Assembly: GCA_025463765.1 (NCBI GenBank)
Contig: JAODBC010000049.1
Span: forward strand, 1-57,328
DNA length: 57,328 nt
Direction of reading: 5' to 3'
Source of the DNA: Subtercola sp.
Lineage (GTDB): Bacteria > Actinomycetota > Actinomycetes > Actinomycetales > Microbacteriaceae
The notes under the pieces were generated by a model. It made no database searches. It was given only the letters and a program-made list of their open reading frames with translations, and was not told where the DNA came from. A program made the translations under genes and the position numbers. Within the stretch, counting starts at the first letter, position 1. Each line of letters starts with the position of its first letter. Below are positions 35,039 to 42,927 of this stretch, piece by piece.

Positions 35039-35737
35039 ATGGCCACCCCCCACATCTCTGCCGAGAACGGCGATTTCGCGCCCGACGTGCTGATGCCCGG
35101 CGACCCGCGCCGCGCCAAGCTGATCGCTGAGACCTTCTTCGACGACCCGAAGCTCGTCACCGAGGTGCGCGGAATCCTCGGCTACACCGGCACCTTCAAC
35201 GGCAAGCCCGTCTCGGTTCTCGCCTCCGGTATGGGCATGCCCTCCCTTGCCATCTACGCAACGGAGCTTGCGCGGCACTACGGCGTCAAGCGCATCATCC
35301 GGGTCGGCACCATCGGGGCGATGGCGCCCCACCTTCGCCTCGGTGACGTGATCGCCGCGTCTTCAGCTCATACCAACTCCGCCATGACGTCGGGCTGGGT
35401 GCCGAGTGTCACCTTCAGCCACGCGCCGAATTTTGCCCTGCTGCGCAAGGCTGTGGAGTACGGCGAGACGAGTGGAAAGGTCATCCACGTCGGCCCGCTG
35501 TTCACGACCGACAGCTTCTACAACCCTGACACCACGGTGGTGCCCACGCTCACGGAGTATGGCACGCTCGGCGTCGACATGGAGGCGGCCGGGTTGTACG
35601 CCACAGCGCTGAAAGAGAAGTTCGCCGCCCTCATGATCGGCACGATCAGCGACCTGCCCGGCGAGGAGATGTCGGCGGCCGAGCGCGAAACCACGTTTGC
35701 CGATATGGTCTCGTTCGGTTTGGCGGCCTTCCAGTGA
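35039..35737 (+). CDS. deoD: Purine nucleoside phosphorylase, DeoD type
   Basis: 232 aa, homohexameric trimer-of-dimers type. LMPGDPRRAKLIAE (phosphate-binding Gly/Arg), VLASGMGMPSLAIYATEL, IIRVGTIGAM (second phosphate Arg), the TDSFYNP loop and VDMEAAGLYATA (ribose-binding Met-Glu), then ISD as the purine-binding Asp. It cleaves purine (deoxy)nucleosides with phosphate to base and (deoxy)ribose 1-phosphate. AAAGGA lies 10 bp before the ATG. It is 84 bp after the permease stop in the same operon, and the adenosine deaminase start GTG overlaps its stop codon, so the two enzymes are coupled. Confidence 0.94.
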   Translation: MATPHISAENGDFAPDVLMPGDPRRAKLIAETFFDDPKLVTEVRGILGYTGTFNGKPVSVLASGMGMPSLAIYATELARHYGVKRIIRVGTIGAMAPHLRLGDVIAASSAHTNSAMTSGWVPSVTFSHAPNFALLRKAVEYGETSGKVIHVGPLFTTDSFYNPDTTVVPTLTEYGTLGVDMEAAGLYATALKEKFAALMIGTISDLPGEEMSAAERETTFADMVSFGLAAFQ

Positions 35738-36909
35738 CGCTACCTGACTTCGACGGCTACCCGCGCTGGTCACAGCCGAACGAACCGTACGCCGCCTTTC
35801 CGAAGGTCACACTGCACGACCACCTCGACGGATCGCTGCGCCCCGAGACCCTGATAGAACTGGCCGCGGAGCACGATGTCACGTTGCCGTACAACGACCC
35901 CGAGAAGCTGGCGTCGTGGTTCACCGGCGAGATCACTGAACCCACGATCAACCACTGGGACGAGAAGTTCGGGCTCACGACACGAGTGATGCAGACCGAA
36001 GAGAGCATCGCCCGCGTCGCTAGAGAATGGGTTCGCGAGGCAGCAGCCGACGGCGTCATCTATGGCGAAACGCGCTGGGCGCCCGAGAAGCACATTCTGG
36101 GCGGCCTGCCGCTCGTGGTCGCGGTCGAGGCGGTAGCGACGGGGTTGCAGCAAGGAGAAGCCGATGTCGCCGCTGCCGGCGGGCACATCAGGGCCCGGCA
36201 GTTGCTCTGCGGCATGCGCAGTTCCACGCTGAGCTTCGAGATCGCGCGGCTCACAGTGGCGACCTACGGCCGATGGGGCGACAGCGTCGCCGGCTTCGAC
36301 ATCGCCGGGCCCGAAGACGGTTTTCCCATCAGGCACCACCTCGATGCGACGGAGCTGCTGCAGCGCGAGGGTGTGCCGTTCACCCTGCACACCGGTGAGG
36401 CCGACGGGGAGCACAGCGTGTGGGAGACGGTGCACCTGGCACACACATTGCGGCTGGGGCACGGCACTCGGGTGATCGAAGACGTGACTTTGAACGGTCG
36501 CCCGCTGAACGTGCGCACGGCGGTGAAAGAGGTGGCTGCCGCCCGAGAGGCGGGCCGCGCCGAACTCGAGCTGGGCAAGACCGCCCAATGGGTGGTCGAC
36601 CGCCGCATTCCGCTCGAGCAGTGCGTCACCTCGAACTCGAAGGGCGGGGTCGTGCTCGGAATCGACAACCACCCCATCGATCTGCTGCGCTCGCTCGGCT
36701 TCACGGTGACGATCAACCCCGACAACCGAGGCATGTCGAAGACGTCGATCAGCCAGGAGTTTCGTCGTATCGAGAGCCAGTTCGGCTGGGGTGTGCCCGA
36801 ATTCGCCGAGGCCGAGCGGGCCGGCGTCGAGGCGACCTTTCTCTCGCGTACCGACCGTGACGCGTTGCGGGTGCAGCTCGATCAGTCGATTGCGGCGTTC
36901 GGCGAGTGA
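35734..36909 (+). CDS. add: Adenosine deaminase
   Basis: 391 aa, amidohydrolase-fold deaminase of adenosine and deoxyadenosine to inosine. Zinc ligands and catalytic residues are visible: LHDHLDGSLR (HxH), VIYGETRWAP, TLHTGEADG (His and the proton-donor Glu), LRLGHGTRV (catalytic His), CVTSNSK and TINPDNRGMSKTS (metal-ligand Asp; the Thr/Ser usually before it is Pro here). GTG at 35734 overlaps the deoD stop. With deoD, it would turn imported adenosine-like nucleosides into hypoxanthine plus ribose 1-phosphate. Specificity for an adenosine analogue cannot be ruled out. Confidence 0.92.
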   Translation: MTLPDFDGYPRWSQPNEPYAAFPKVTLHDHLDGSLRPETLIELAAEHDVTLPYNDPEKLASWFTGEITEPTINHWDEKFGLTTRVMQTEESIARVAREWVREAAADGVIYGETRWAPEKHILGGLPLVVAVEAVATGLQQGEADVAAAGGHIRARQLLCGMRSSTLSFEIARLTVATYGRWGDSVAGFDIAGPEDGFPIRHHLDATELLQREGVPFTLHTGEADGEHSVWETVHLAHTLRLGHGTRVIEDVTLNGRPLNVRTAVKEVAAAREAGRAELELGKTAQWVVDRRIPLEQCVTSNSKGGVVLGIDNHPIDLLRSLGFTVTINPDNRGMSKTSISQEFRRIESQFGWGVPEFAEAERAGVEATFLSRTDRDALRVQLDQSIAAFGE

Positions 36910-36948
36910 TTGGCTGCGGCAGCACGATGGTGACGAGCGGCGGCTGTC

Positions 36949-38322
36949 ATGAATGACCTGGTGATCACCGGCGCCACCGTTCTGCGGCACGCCGTCGGCG
37001 GCGGCGTCGAGTTCGTGCCCGACACGACCATCGTGATCGCCGACGGCCTGTTCTCGGTGGTCGACGACGCCGACAGCCTGGATGCCCGTTCCGCCGTGGC
37101 GGCGGCGACCCTCGCCGGCGGCGCGCGAGCCGGTGCGCTCATCGACGCCTCGGGCATGGTGGCCATGCCCGGCTTCATCAACTGCCACACGCACTCGCCT
37201 ATGGTGATGTTTCGCGGGGCTGCCGAAGACGTGCCCGAATCGCGGTGGTTCAACGAGTTCATCTGGCCGATGGAGGTGAACCTCACCGACGAAGACGTCG
37301 AGGTCGCGACCTGGCTGGCCGCGGCCGAGATGATCCGCAGCGGAGTGACGACGTTCGCCGACCACTACTTCAGCATGCCCTCTATCGCGAAAGTCGTCGA
37401 CGGCAGCGGGCTTCGCGCCGTGCTCGGCTCGACGTACTTCTCATCCGACGGCGGGGGAGGGCTTGCCCAGTCGCTGGAGTTCGCTCTGCAGTACAACGGG
37501 GCATCCGGTGGCCGCATCACCACCGCGCTCGCCCCGCACGCCACCTACACGGTGAACGATCAAGACCTCGCCGCGACCAGCGTTGCTGGGCTCGAGCACG
37601 ACTTGCTCGTGCACATCCACGCCAGCGAAGACCGGCACCAGATGAAACACAGCCGCGAGAGGTTCGGGCACACTCCCATCGAGACGCTGCGCCGGGCCGG
37701 AATGCTTCAGAACCGGCTGCTGATTGCGCACGGTATCGGCATTGTGCCAGAAGACCTGCCGCTGCTCGCCGCGGGCTCCGGCCAGATCGGGTTCGGCAGC
37801 GCACCCCGCGGGTACCTGAAGAACGGGTTCGATACGACGCCCGTGCGGCTCATCGACTCGTTCGGAATACCTGTCGGGCTCGCCACCGACGGCGCCGCCT
37901 CGAACAACACGCTCGATGTCTGGGAGGCGATGACGTTCATGAACCTCACCCAGAAGGCGCGCGAGAACGACCAGACCTACATGACGAGCAGGCAGGTGCT
38001 CGGGCACGCCACCACGAAGAGTGCCGCGGCCGTTCAGCTCGCCGGCACGATCGGCAGCATCGCGCCCGGCTTCAAGGCCGACCTGATACTGGTCGATCTG
38101 AGCGATCCCCGCTCGCAGCCGGTGCACGACTATGCGAACACCATCGTGCACTCGGCCCGCTCCAGCGACGTCGATACGACCATCGTCGACGGGCGGGTGC
38201 TGATGCGGCACAAGAAGATTTTGACGATCGACGTGCCCGCGGTTATCGCCGAGCTCGCCCCGCGGTTGGCCCGGCTCACCGATCGCAGTCACGGAACGAG
38301 CATCCAGGACTACGACGCTTAG
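36949..38322 (+). CDS. Amidohydrolase of the SAH/MTA deaminase (ATZ/TRZ) family
   Basis: 457 aa. Composite amidohydrolase fold: a beta-sandwich N terminus, metal motif GFINCHTHSPMVMFRG, HIHASED (metal/catalytic His and Glu), LLIAHGIGI, and VGLATDGAASNNTLDVWEAM (metal-ligand Asp). The pattern WFNEFIWPMEVNLTDEDV ... IRSGVTTFADHYF is typical of 5'-methylthioadenosine/S-adenosylhomocysteine deaminases and related purine or triazine deaminases. It is the last gene of the importer operon, 39 bp after add. A second deaminase next to add suggests that the imported compound is not plain adenosine, or that two amino groups must be removed (inference). Confidence 0.88.
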   Translation: MNDLVITGATVLRHAVGGGVEFVPDTTIVIADGLFSVVDDADSLDARSAVAAATLAGGARAGALIDASGMVAMPGFINCHTHSPMVMFRGAAEDVPESRWFNEFIWPMEVNLTDEDVEVATWLAAAEMIRSGVTTFADHYFSMPSIAKVVDGSGLRAVLGSTYFSSDGGGGLAQSLEFALQYNGASGGRITTALAPHATYTVNDQDLAATSVAGLEHDLLVHIHASEDRHQMKHSRERFGHTPIETLRRAGMLQNRLLIAHGIGIVPEDLPLLAAGSGQIGFGSAPRGYLKNGFDTTPVRLIDSFGIPVGLATDGAASNNTLDVWEAMTFMNLTQKARENDQTYMTSRQVLGHATTKSAAAVQLAGTIGSIAPGFKADLILVDLSDPRSQPVHDYANTIVHSARSSDVDTTIVDGRVLMRHKKILTIDVPAVIAELAPRLARLTDRSHGTSIQDYDA

Positions 38323-38404
38323 GGCGACGCTTGACCGCGCCTCCATCTTCCGGTTGCCTGGCCCTGGGTTGCCTCTGGCGACGGGTTCGACAGGTTCGAC
38401 GGGC

Positions 38405-39145
38405 TCAGCGGGGCGGCAGAGCGGCCACGAAGTCCGCGAGCACGGCCAGGGAGGCCTCGACCGTGGCGGCGAGTATGGTCTCGCCTTTGGCGGCGGTCGC
38501 TGAGGCGGGGTCGCCGAAGACCCCCGACGTCGAGAACTGGTGCAGCTGCATCGGCCGCGTGCCGAAGTCCGACGGAAAAGCCGGGTACTCAGACGTGTAA
38601 AGCTGCGGATGCACGCTTCCCGGGTCGATTGCGAGCATGAGTGAGGTCTCGATCTCCTCGGCGTGGTTGAGCCCCGGCGCCGCCTCGCGGCTTTCTCGAA
38701 CGGCTTCGGCCGCGGCGTCCATGCCGGGATAGTCCAGAGCGATGGTCGTTATCACCTCGTCTGCCGCAAGCCGCCGGGCCGCGGCATACAGCGGTACCCG
38801 GTTGCCCCAGTCGCCGTTCACAATCACGAAGCCGCGGGCCCCGCTCGCCACGAGGGCTCGACCGATATCGAGAACGATGGAGGTGACGGTTTCTGGCGAG
38901 AGCGAGACGGTTCCGGGGTAGCCCGCATTGTTCCAGGTGGCGCCGTAGTTCACGGGCGGCAGCAGTACCGCATCGAGCCGCTCGGCCAGCCGGCGTGCCA
39001 CCTCGGCAGCGGTCGCCGTGTCTGTGCTGAGCGGGAGGTGCGGCCCGTGCTGCTCGAGCGCGCCGAACGGCAGAATGGCCAAACCGTCGCCTGCGGCGAA
39101 ATGCGCCGCGACATCGGGCCACGGTGAGAGGGCGGCCTCGATCAT
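38405..39145 (-). CDS. Creatininase-family hydrolase
   Basis: 246 aa. Family landmarks: LPFGALEQHGPHLPLSTDT (metal-ligand Glu, His and Asp), then NNAGYPGTVSLSPET and HAEEIETSLMLAI (metal-ligand Glu region, LHAGEIETS in typical members). The middle motif, normally NGHGGN or NGHYEN with a metal-ligand His, is NGDWGN here, an unusual His-to-Asp change. Members include creatinine amidohydrolase, formamidopyrimidine deformylases of flavin/F420 synthesis and MftE. ATG at 39145 overlaps the stop of the upstream gene (ATGA). It is on the right arm of the LacI regulon and probably opens a ring or removes a formamide group. Confidence 0.83.
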   Translation of the reverse strand: MIEAALSPWPDVAAHFAAGDGLAILPFGALEQHGPHLPLSTDTATAAEVARRLAERLDAVLLPPVNYGATWNNAGYPGTVSLSPETVTSIVLDIGRALVASGARGFVIVNGDWGNRVPLYAAARRLAADEVITTIALDYPGMDAAAEAVRESREAAPGLNHAEEIETSLMLAIDPGSVHPQLYTSEYPAFPSDFGTRPMQLHQFSTSGVFGDPASATAAKGETILAATVEASLAVLADFVAALPPR

Positions 39146-39942
39146 CTGGCGACCGCCTCGGCGGGCTGCGCAGCGGTGGCCATCGCCGTCGTCAGCTCTT
39201 CGCCCGCAAGCCAGCGCACGGTGCGATCGAAGAGCTGCCCGTAGCCCTCCCACTGCATAAAGGGGGGAGGCGCCCAGTGCGGGGCGATGTCTGAGGTGAA
39301 GGCGCCCGTTCGTCCTGCTCCGTACGAGTCGACCACGAGCAGCGGATGCCCGGCGCACTCGGCGAGCACGCTCGCCGACGGCCTCGCTACGACCTCGTTG
39401 AGCCCCAGAAGCGCCGGCCACTGCCGAGCGAGCCCGTCGGTGATGTCGTGCGGGCCGGTGGCCTGAGGATGAGCGCCGCCCGACAGCTCCACCCGGTCAT
39501 CCCGGTCGAGCACCGAAACGGCCAGAGCGGGCGCGAGCGGCGAGCGGCCCCAGCGCGCCTTCGCGTCGATGCCAGAAAAAGTGAGGTAGCCCCCCACCAT
39601 GAGCAGGCCGCCGCCCTGTTCGACGAAGGCGCGCACCGCCTCGCTGCGGTCTGGTTCCGGCGTCGAATGCACGAAAGTGCCAGGCGGAACCTGAAAGGTG
39701 TTGGCTCCGACGTCGGAGATGACGATGACGTCGGCGATGGCGGCGAGCTCTGCGCTGGTCGACGGCACGCGAAGGGTGATCTCGTGCGCGGGCACATGCG
39801 TCACCTCGTGCCCGGCCGCTCGCAGTGCTGCGACGAATTCGCCCCCACCCAGGGTGAACTCCGAGGTGTAGAAGGCGTCGAAGCCTTTCTGGTGTACGGA
39901 GTAGACGAACCACGATTCGCCGAGGAGCAGCACGCGCGCCAT
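39142..39942 (-). CDS. Class I glutamine amidotransferase-like / ThuA-like protein
   Basis: 266 aa. A flavodoxin-like fold is suggested by VLLLGESWFVYSVHQKGFDAF, ADVIVISDVGANTF, VRAFVEQGGGLLMVGGYLTFSG and HPLLVVDSYGAGRTGAFTSDIAPHW. This matches the uncharacterised cytoplasmic amidotransferase-like/ThuA group; I do not see a classical Cys nucleophile elbow (GxCxG), so glutaminase activity is doubtful. The gene is coupled by ATGA to the creatininase-family gene and divergent from the second amidohydrolase across 194 bp with two operator candidates. Function unknown; probably a hydrolase or binding protein of the same catabolic pathway. Confidence 0.72.
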   Translation of the reverse strand: MARVLLLGESWFVYSVHQKGFDAFYTSEFTLGGGEFVAALRAAGHEVTHVPAHEITLRVPSTSAELAAIADVIVISDVGANTFQVPPGTFVHSTPEPDRSEAVRAFVEQGGGLLMVGGYLTFSGIDAKARWGRSPLAPALAVSVLDRDDRVELSGGAHPQATGPHDITDGLARQWPALLGLNEVVARPSASVLAECAGHPLLVVDSYGAGRTGAFTSDIAPHWAPPPFMQWEGYGQLFDRTVRWLAGEELTTAMATAAQPAEAVAR

Positions 39943-40015
39943 GACTCCTGCCTTTCTGCCGGCAAACGAGAGTGCAGCGTGTCGCTGTCGATGCAGATGC
40001 CTGCTTCAGCACTGT

Positions 40016-40029
40016 ACTAAACGTTTTGC
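40016..40029. promoter_or_regulatory. LacI-type operator candidate, site 3
   Basis: ACTAAACGTTTTGC; its reverse complement GCAAAACGTTTAGT matches site 2 at 11 of 14 positions and keeps the central CG. It lies 74 bp upstream of the amidotransferase-like gene start (39942). Confidence 0.5.
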
Positions 40030-40106
40030 ATGCGTGTTCGGAACACGGGCTGATTTGAGGCTGAAGAAGCCTAGATTTATCGAATCCGAAACACAGGCGT
40101 AACGAC

Positions 40107-40120
40107 GCAAAGCGTCTTGC
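40107..40120. promoter_or_regulatory. LacI-type operator candidate, site 4
   Basis: GCAAAGCGTCTTGC, 13 of 14 identical to the reverse complement of site 2 (GCAAAGCGTTTTGC). It ends 16 bp before the ATG at 40137, so a bound repressor would block initiation of the second amidohydrolase gene. Confidence 0.65.
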
Positions 40121-40136
40121 GCGCTAGTTTCGACGA

Positions 40137-41363
40137 ATGAAATACTCACTGACGGCAACTCTCTGGAACGGCGTCGAAGAACGCGGATCCAGCACGCTCG
40201 ACTGGCACGTCGACGGGCTCGACGGGGTGATCGACACTGTGCGTGCGGGCGACGCGGGCACGGGCATCCGGATGCCCGGGGGAGACGCCGACTACAGCAT
40301 CATTCCCGGCCTGATCGACACGCACGTGCACCTCGTCGGAAACGCCGCCGCGACACCCGCCGACTTTCTGACCTGGCCCCTGACCACCCGGCCAGAGGAG
40401 CAGACGCTGCACGGCCTCGCGCATGCTGTCGAGGCGATGCGCGGTGGTGTGACCACGGTACGCGACCTGGCGGCCGACGACATCCAGTTCTCGTTGCGCC
40501 GAGCCATCGACGCAGGGGTAGTGACGGGCCCGCGGATGCTCGCCTACGGTGTCGTGAACATGACAGCCGGGCACAGCGATCTGTTCATTCCTCCGGCCTT
40601 TGCGCTACGCAAACCCGTCGCCGACGGGCCTGACGCATGCCGCGCGCTGGTGCGGCACTGGGCGCGCTCGGGCACCGACGGTATCAAGATCCCGGTCAGC
40701 GGGGGAGTGCTGTCGGTGGGCGACAAGAGCGCCTGGCGCAACTACACCCGCGCCGAGATCGCCGCCATCGTCGACGAAGCCCACGCGTTCGGCATGCTGG
40801 TGGCGGCGCACGCACACACCGAGGCGGGCATCCAGGTCGCCCTCGACGAGGGAATCGACTCTATTGAGCACGGCACGCTCATGACCGCTGAGCAAGCGGC
40901 CGCGATCGCGGCGAAGGGAATCACGGTCGCACCCACGCTGCTCATCAACGAGCGTATTGCGGCCGGGGAGAACGGAGTCTCTGCCGCGCAGTCGGAGAAG
41001 GCGCAGGAGCTGGTAGTGAACCGCAACCGCCTGATGCGAGTCGCGGCCGATTCAGGGGTCGACTTCGTGCTCGGCACCGACGCCAACGGGCACCACGTGA
41101 AGTTCGGCGACCAGATGGAGGAGGTGCGGCTCATGGCGGCGATCTTCGGCTGGAGCGCAGAGCGGGTGCTGCGGGCGGCGACGTCGCGGGCCGCTGCGGC
41201 GATCGGCCGGGCATCCACCCTCGGAATGCTGGCCGAGGGGCGGCCGGCCGACTTTCTCGTGATGCGCGGGCGCCCCTGGCGAAACATCGACGACCTGCGC
41301 CTCGAGAACCTCGTGGCGGTCGTTTCCCGCGGGCGCCTCGTGGGGGGATCGCTGCCGGCCTGA
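40137..41363 (+). CDS. Metal-dependent amidohydrolase (prolidase/imidazolonepropionase-like group)
   Basis: 408 aa amidohydrolase. IIPGLIDTHVHLVGN (HxH metal pair), GTDGIKIPVSGGVLS (bridging Lys, carboxylated in the family), LVAAHAHTEAGI and DSIEHGTLM (two metal His), and FVLGTDANGHH (catalytic Asp). C-terminal LGMLAEGRPADFLVMRGRPWRN closes the beta-sandwich. Relatives hydrolyse cyclic amides or Xaa-Pro/Arg dipeptides. Under LacI site 4, so it belongs with the nucleoside island; it may cleave a ring-opened product. The first residues (MKYSLTATLWNGVEERG) are unusually short of the typical DVLIEGGRI pattern. No ribosome binding site stronger than a weak AG tract is visible. Confidence 0.87.
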   Translation: MKYSLTATLWNGVEERGSSTLDWHVDGLDGVIDTVRAGDAGTGIRMPGGDADYSIIPGLIDTHVHLVGNAAATPADFLTWPLTTRPEEQTLHGLAHAVEAMRGGVTTVRDLAADDIQFSLRRAIDAGVVTGPRMLAYGVVNMTAGHSDLFIPPAFALRKPVADGPDACRALVRHWARSGTDGIKIPVSGGVLSVGDKSAWRNYTRAEIAAIVDEAHAFGMLVAAHAHTEAGIQVALDEGIDSIEHGTLMTAEQAAAIAAKGITVAPTLLINERIAAGENGVSAAQSEKAQELVVNRNRLMRVAADSGVDFVLGTDANGHHVKFGDQMEEVRLMAAIFGWSAERVLRAATSRAAAAIGRASTLGMLAEGRPADFLVMRGRPWRNIDDLRLENLVAVVSRGRLVGGSLPA

Positions 41364-41405
41364 ACCTGTCTCGCTTGCGCGGGGGCGTTGCGCCGGCGGT
41401 GGCCC

Positions 41406-41864
41406 TCACCCCGCGGACGACTTTTCTGCCTCGGCGATGTACTGCGGCAGCACACCGTTCCAGCCGCCTCGGTTCAGGTCTTTCCAGGTTGGGCCGTTCG
41501 CGCCGAGTCGTTCCCAGCCGGAGTGCACGATCTGAACGGTGGTGCTCTCGCCATGTGAGACGAAGCTGATCTGCACGTCGGTTGCGTCAGCAGCGTCGCG
41601 GCGGATATGCCAGTCATAGCCGAACCGGTTGGAGGGCTGCCAGACGGTCACTGTGCCCCAGAGATGCTCTTCGCCGTCGGGAGTCACCTCGAAAAGGCGC
41701 CCCCCGACGCGTTTCTCCAGTCGGATCACAGATTCGGCATCGTTGGTTGCGGTGTGGTCGCGCGGCCACCAGGTGTCGATGCGGTCGGTCCAGATGCGGA
41801 ACGCGTGAGCGGCCGGGCAAGCGACGTCGAAGCTGATTCTGAGCGGCTCGATCACTTCTGCCAT
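41406..41864 (-). CDS. SRPBCC/AHSA1-family protein
   Basis: 152 aa, START-like hydrophobic-cavity fold of the AHSA1 group: ISFDVACPAAHAFRIWTDRIDTWWPRDH, RVGGRLFEVTPDGEEHLWGTVTVWQPSNRF and the C-terminal HSGWERLG ... NGVLPQYI. Such proteins are often coupled with ArsR repressors, as here: its start overlaps the ArsR gene by 13 bp. The ligand is unknown. Last gene of a three-gene operon. Confidence 0.88.
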   Translation of the reverse strand: MAEVIEPLRISFDVACPAAHAFRIWTDRIDTWWPRDHTATNDAESVIRLEKRVGGRLFEVTPDGEEHLWGTVTVWQPSNRFGYDWHIRRDAADATDVQISFVSHGESTTVQIVHSGWERLGANGPTWKDLNRGGWNGVLPQYIAEAEKSSAG

Positions 41865-42250
41865 GTTCCCTCCGCGCTGGTCGGGTCACCGGCGCCGTTT
41901 GCGGGGGTGGTGTTTTCTGCTGTGCGGTTTTCGGGTGTGGTGTTTTCGGCCATCAGGCGAAAGCGCGCGCCGGCTTCACCCCACAGCGTTTCGAGGTAGG
42001 CCTGTACGGCCTGGGCGCCTTCCTGGCGCAGCGAGTAGATTCGGCGGGTACCTTGCTGCCGTTCAGAAACGAGGCCAGCATCGCTGAGCAGCCGCAGATG
42101 GCGGGATACGGCGGGCCGGCTGATGGGCAGCTCCGAAGCGAGTTCGTTCACCGGTCTCTCGCCAGCGGAAAGGATGCGCAGAATCTCTCGACGATTGCTG
42201 TCTGCGAGAGCGTCGAAGGGATCTCCCGACGTCGCGGTGTCAGCCGGCAC
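41852..42250 (-). CDS. ArsR-family transcriptional repressor
   Basis: 132 aa winged-helix regulator from a GTG with AAGGAG about 11 bp upstream. DALADSNRREILRILSAGERPVNELASELPISRPAVSRHLRLLSDAGLV is the complete ArsR HTH; no metal-binding Cys pair (ELCVCDL) is present, so it belongs to the non-metal, SRPBCC-associated group. The C-terminal tail has an imperfect duplication, AENTTPENRT and AENTTPANGA. It overlaps the genes on both sides by 11-13 bp. It probably represses its own operon through the dyad at 42695-42714. Confidence 0.9.
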   Translation of the reverse strand: MPADTATSGDPFDALADSNRREILRILSAGERPVNELASELPISRPAVSRHLRLLSDAGLVSERQQGTRRIYSLRQEGAQAVQAYLETLWGEAGARFRLMAENTTPENRTAENTTPANGAGDPTSAEGTWQK

Positions 42251-42665
42251 GCTCGACCCGCTCCTTCAACCCGTCGGCGAACTGCGCGAACGAACTCGAA
42301 AGGTCGGGAATCGATTTCCAGATCATTCCGAGCATCGCTCCGGAGTACTCCTCGCGCATGGTGAATAGCGTCGAGTCGTCTTGGTTCGGTAGCACGGTGT
42401 ACCGTCGAACTCCCCTGAAGAGGCCCAGAGGCATTCCGCCCGTGAATGTCAGCGTGTTCGGAGCGTTCAGCTCTGTCACCTTCACCGGAAACGTGCGGCC
42501 AGGGGCGATGTGCGAGCGGATCGTCACTTTTTCACCCAACCGTATGACCCCGTCGAAGCCGTCGACACCGGAATCCCAGCTCGGCCACTCTTCGCCATTG
42601 ACCAGAACCGCCCACACCGCGGCCGGCGGCGCCTCGATCGTCGTCTTCGCCTCGAAAAAGTGCAT
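42240..42665 (-). CDS. SRPBCC-family protein
   Basis: 141 aa, polyketide-cyclase-like START fold: HFFEAKTTIEAPPAAVWAVLVNGEEWPSWDSGVDGFDG followed by GEKVTIRSHIAPGRTFPVKVTEL and a C-terminal helix (FAQFADGLKERVE). ATG at 42665 gives the standard start; the longer frame runs into the operator. First gene of the operon, 30 bp downstream of the operator dyad, overlapping the ArsR gene. Confidence 0.87.
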   Translation of the reverse strand: MHFFEAKTTIEAPPAAVWAVLVNGEEWPSWDSGVDGFDGVIRLGEKVTIRSHIAPGRTFPVKVTELNAPNTLTFTGGMPLGLFRGVRRYTVLPNQDDSTLFTMREEYSGAMLGMIWKSIPDLSSSFAQFADGLKERVERAG

Positions 42666-42677
42666 CCGGACTCCAGT

Positions 42678-42714
42678 CGGTAACCCACACGTTACGGTAA
42701 CGATATTGTTACCG
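42678..42714. promoter_or_regulatory. ArsR operator candidate (overlapping dyads)
   Basis: Core dyad CGGTAACGATATTGTTACCG (42695-42714) with 7-bp arms. A further half site CGGTAAC at 42678-42684 pairs with GTTACGG at 42691-42697, so three or four half sites are evenly placed upstream of the SRPBCC-ArsR-SRPBCC operon. Confidence 0.75.
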
Positions 42715-42927
42715 TACCGAACCCGTCGTCGAGTACGCAATACCTTCTCAACGTTGGTGACGTGCGCGCGAGTCCGGCGAAGGGCCGGCGGCGGGCCGGT
42801 GGTGGGTCATCCGTCGGTGCTGAGGCCACATCCCCGCAATACGTTCGCACATTGCCTCTGCTCCGACGGTTCTACCGTTGTGCCCAAAACGACGGGCGAC
42901 CGGCGCGGTTCGCCAAGACTTATCGCC
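42715..42927. other. Gene-poor stretch upstream of the ArsR operon
   Basis: About 210 bp right of the operator without a supportable gene. Together with the damaged frame that follows (42928-43101) it makes a roughly 390-bp scar between two regulated modules. It must contain the ArsR-operon promoter at its left edge. Confidence 0.4.

Noticed and set aside
32645..35332. 895-codon minus-strand open frame opposite the ATPase and permease genes
   Set aside because: Translation is Arg/Asp/His/Gln-rich without a recognisable domain; the ABC genes on the plus strand are real.
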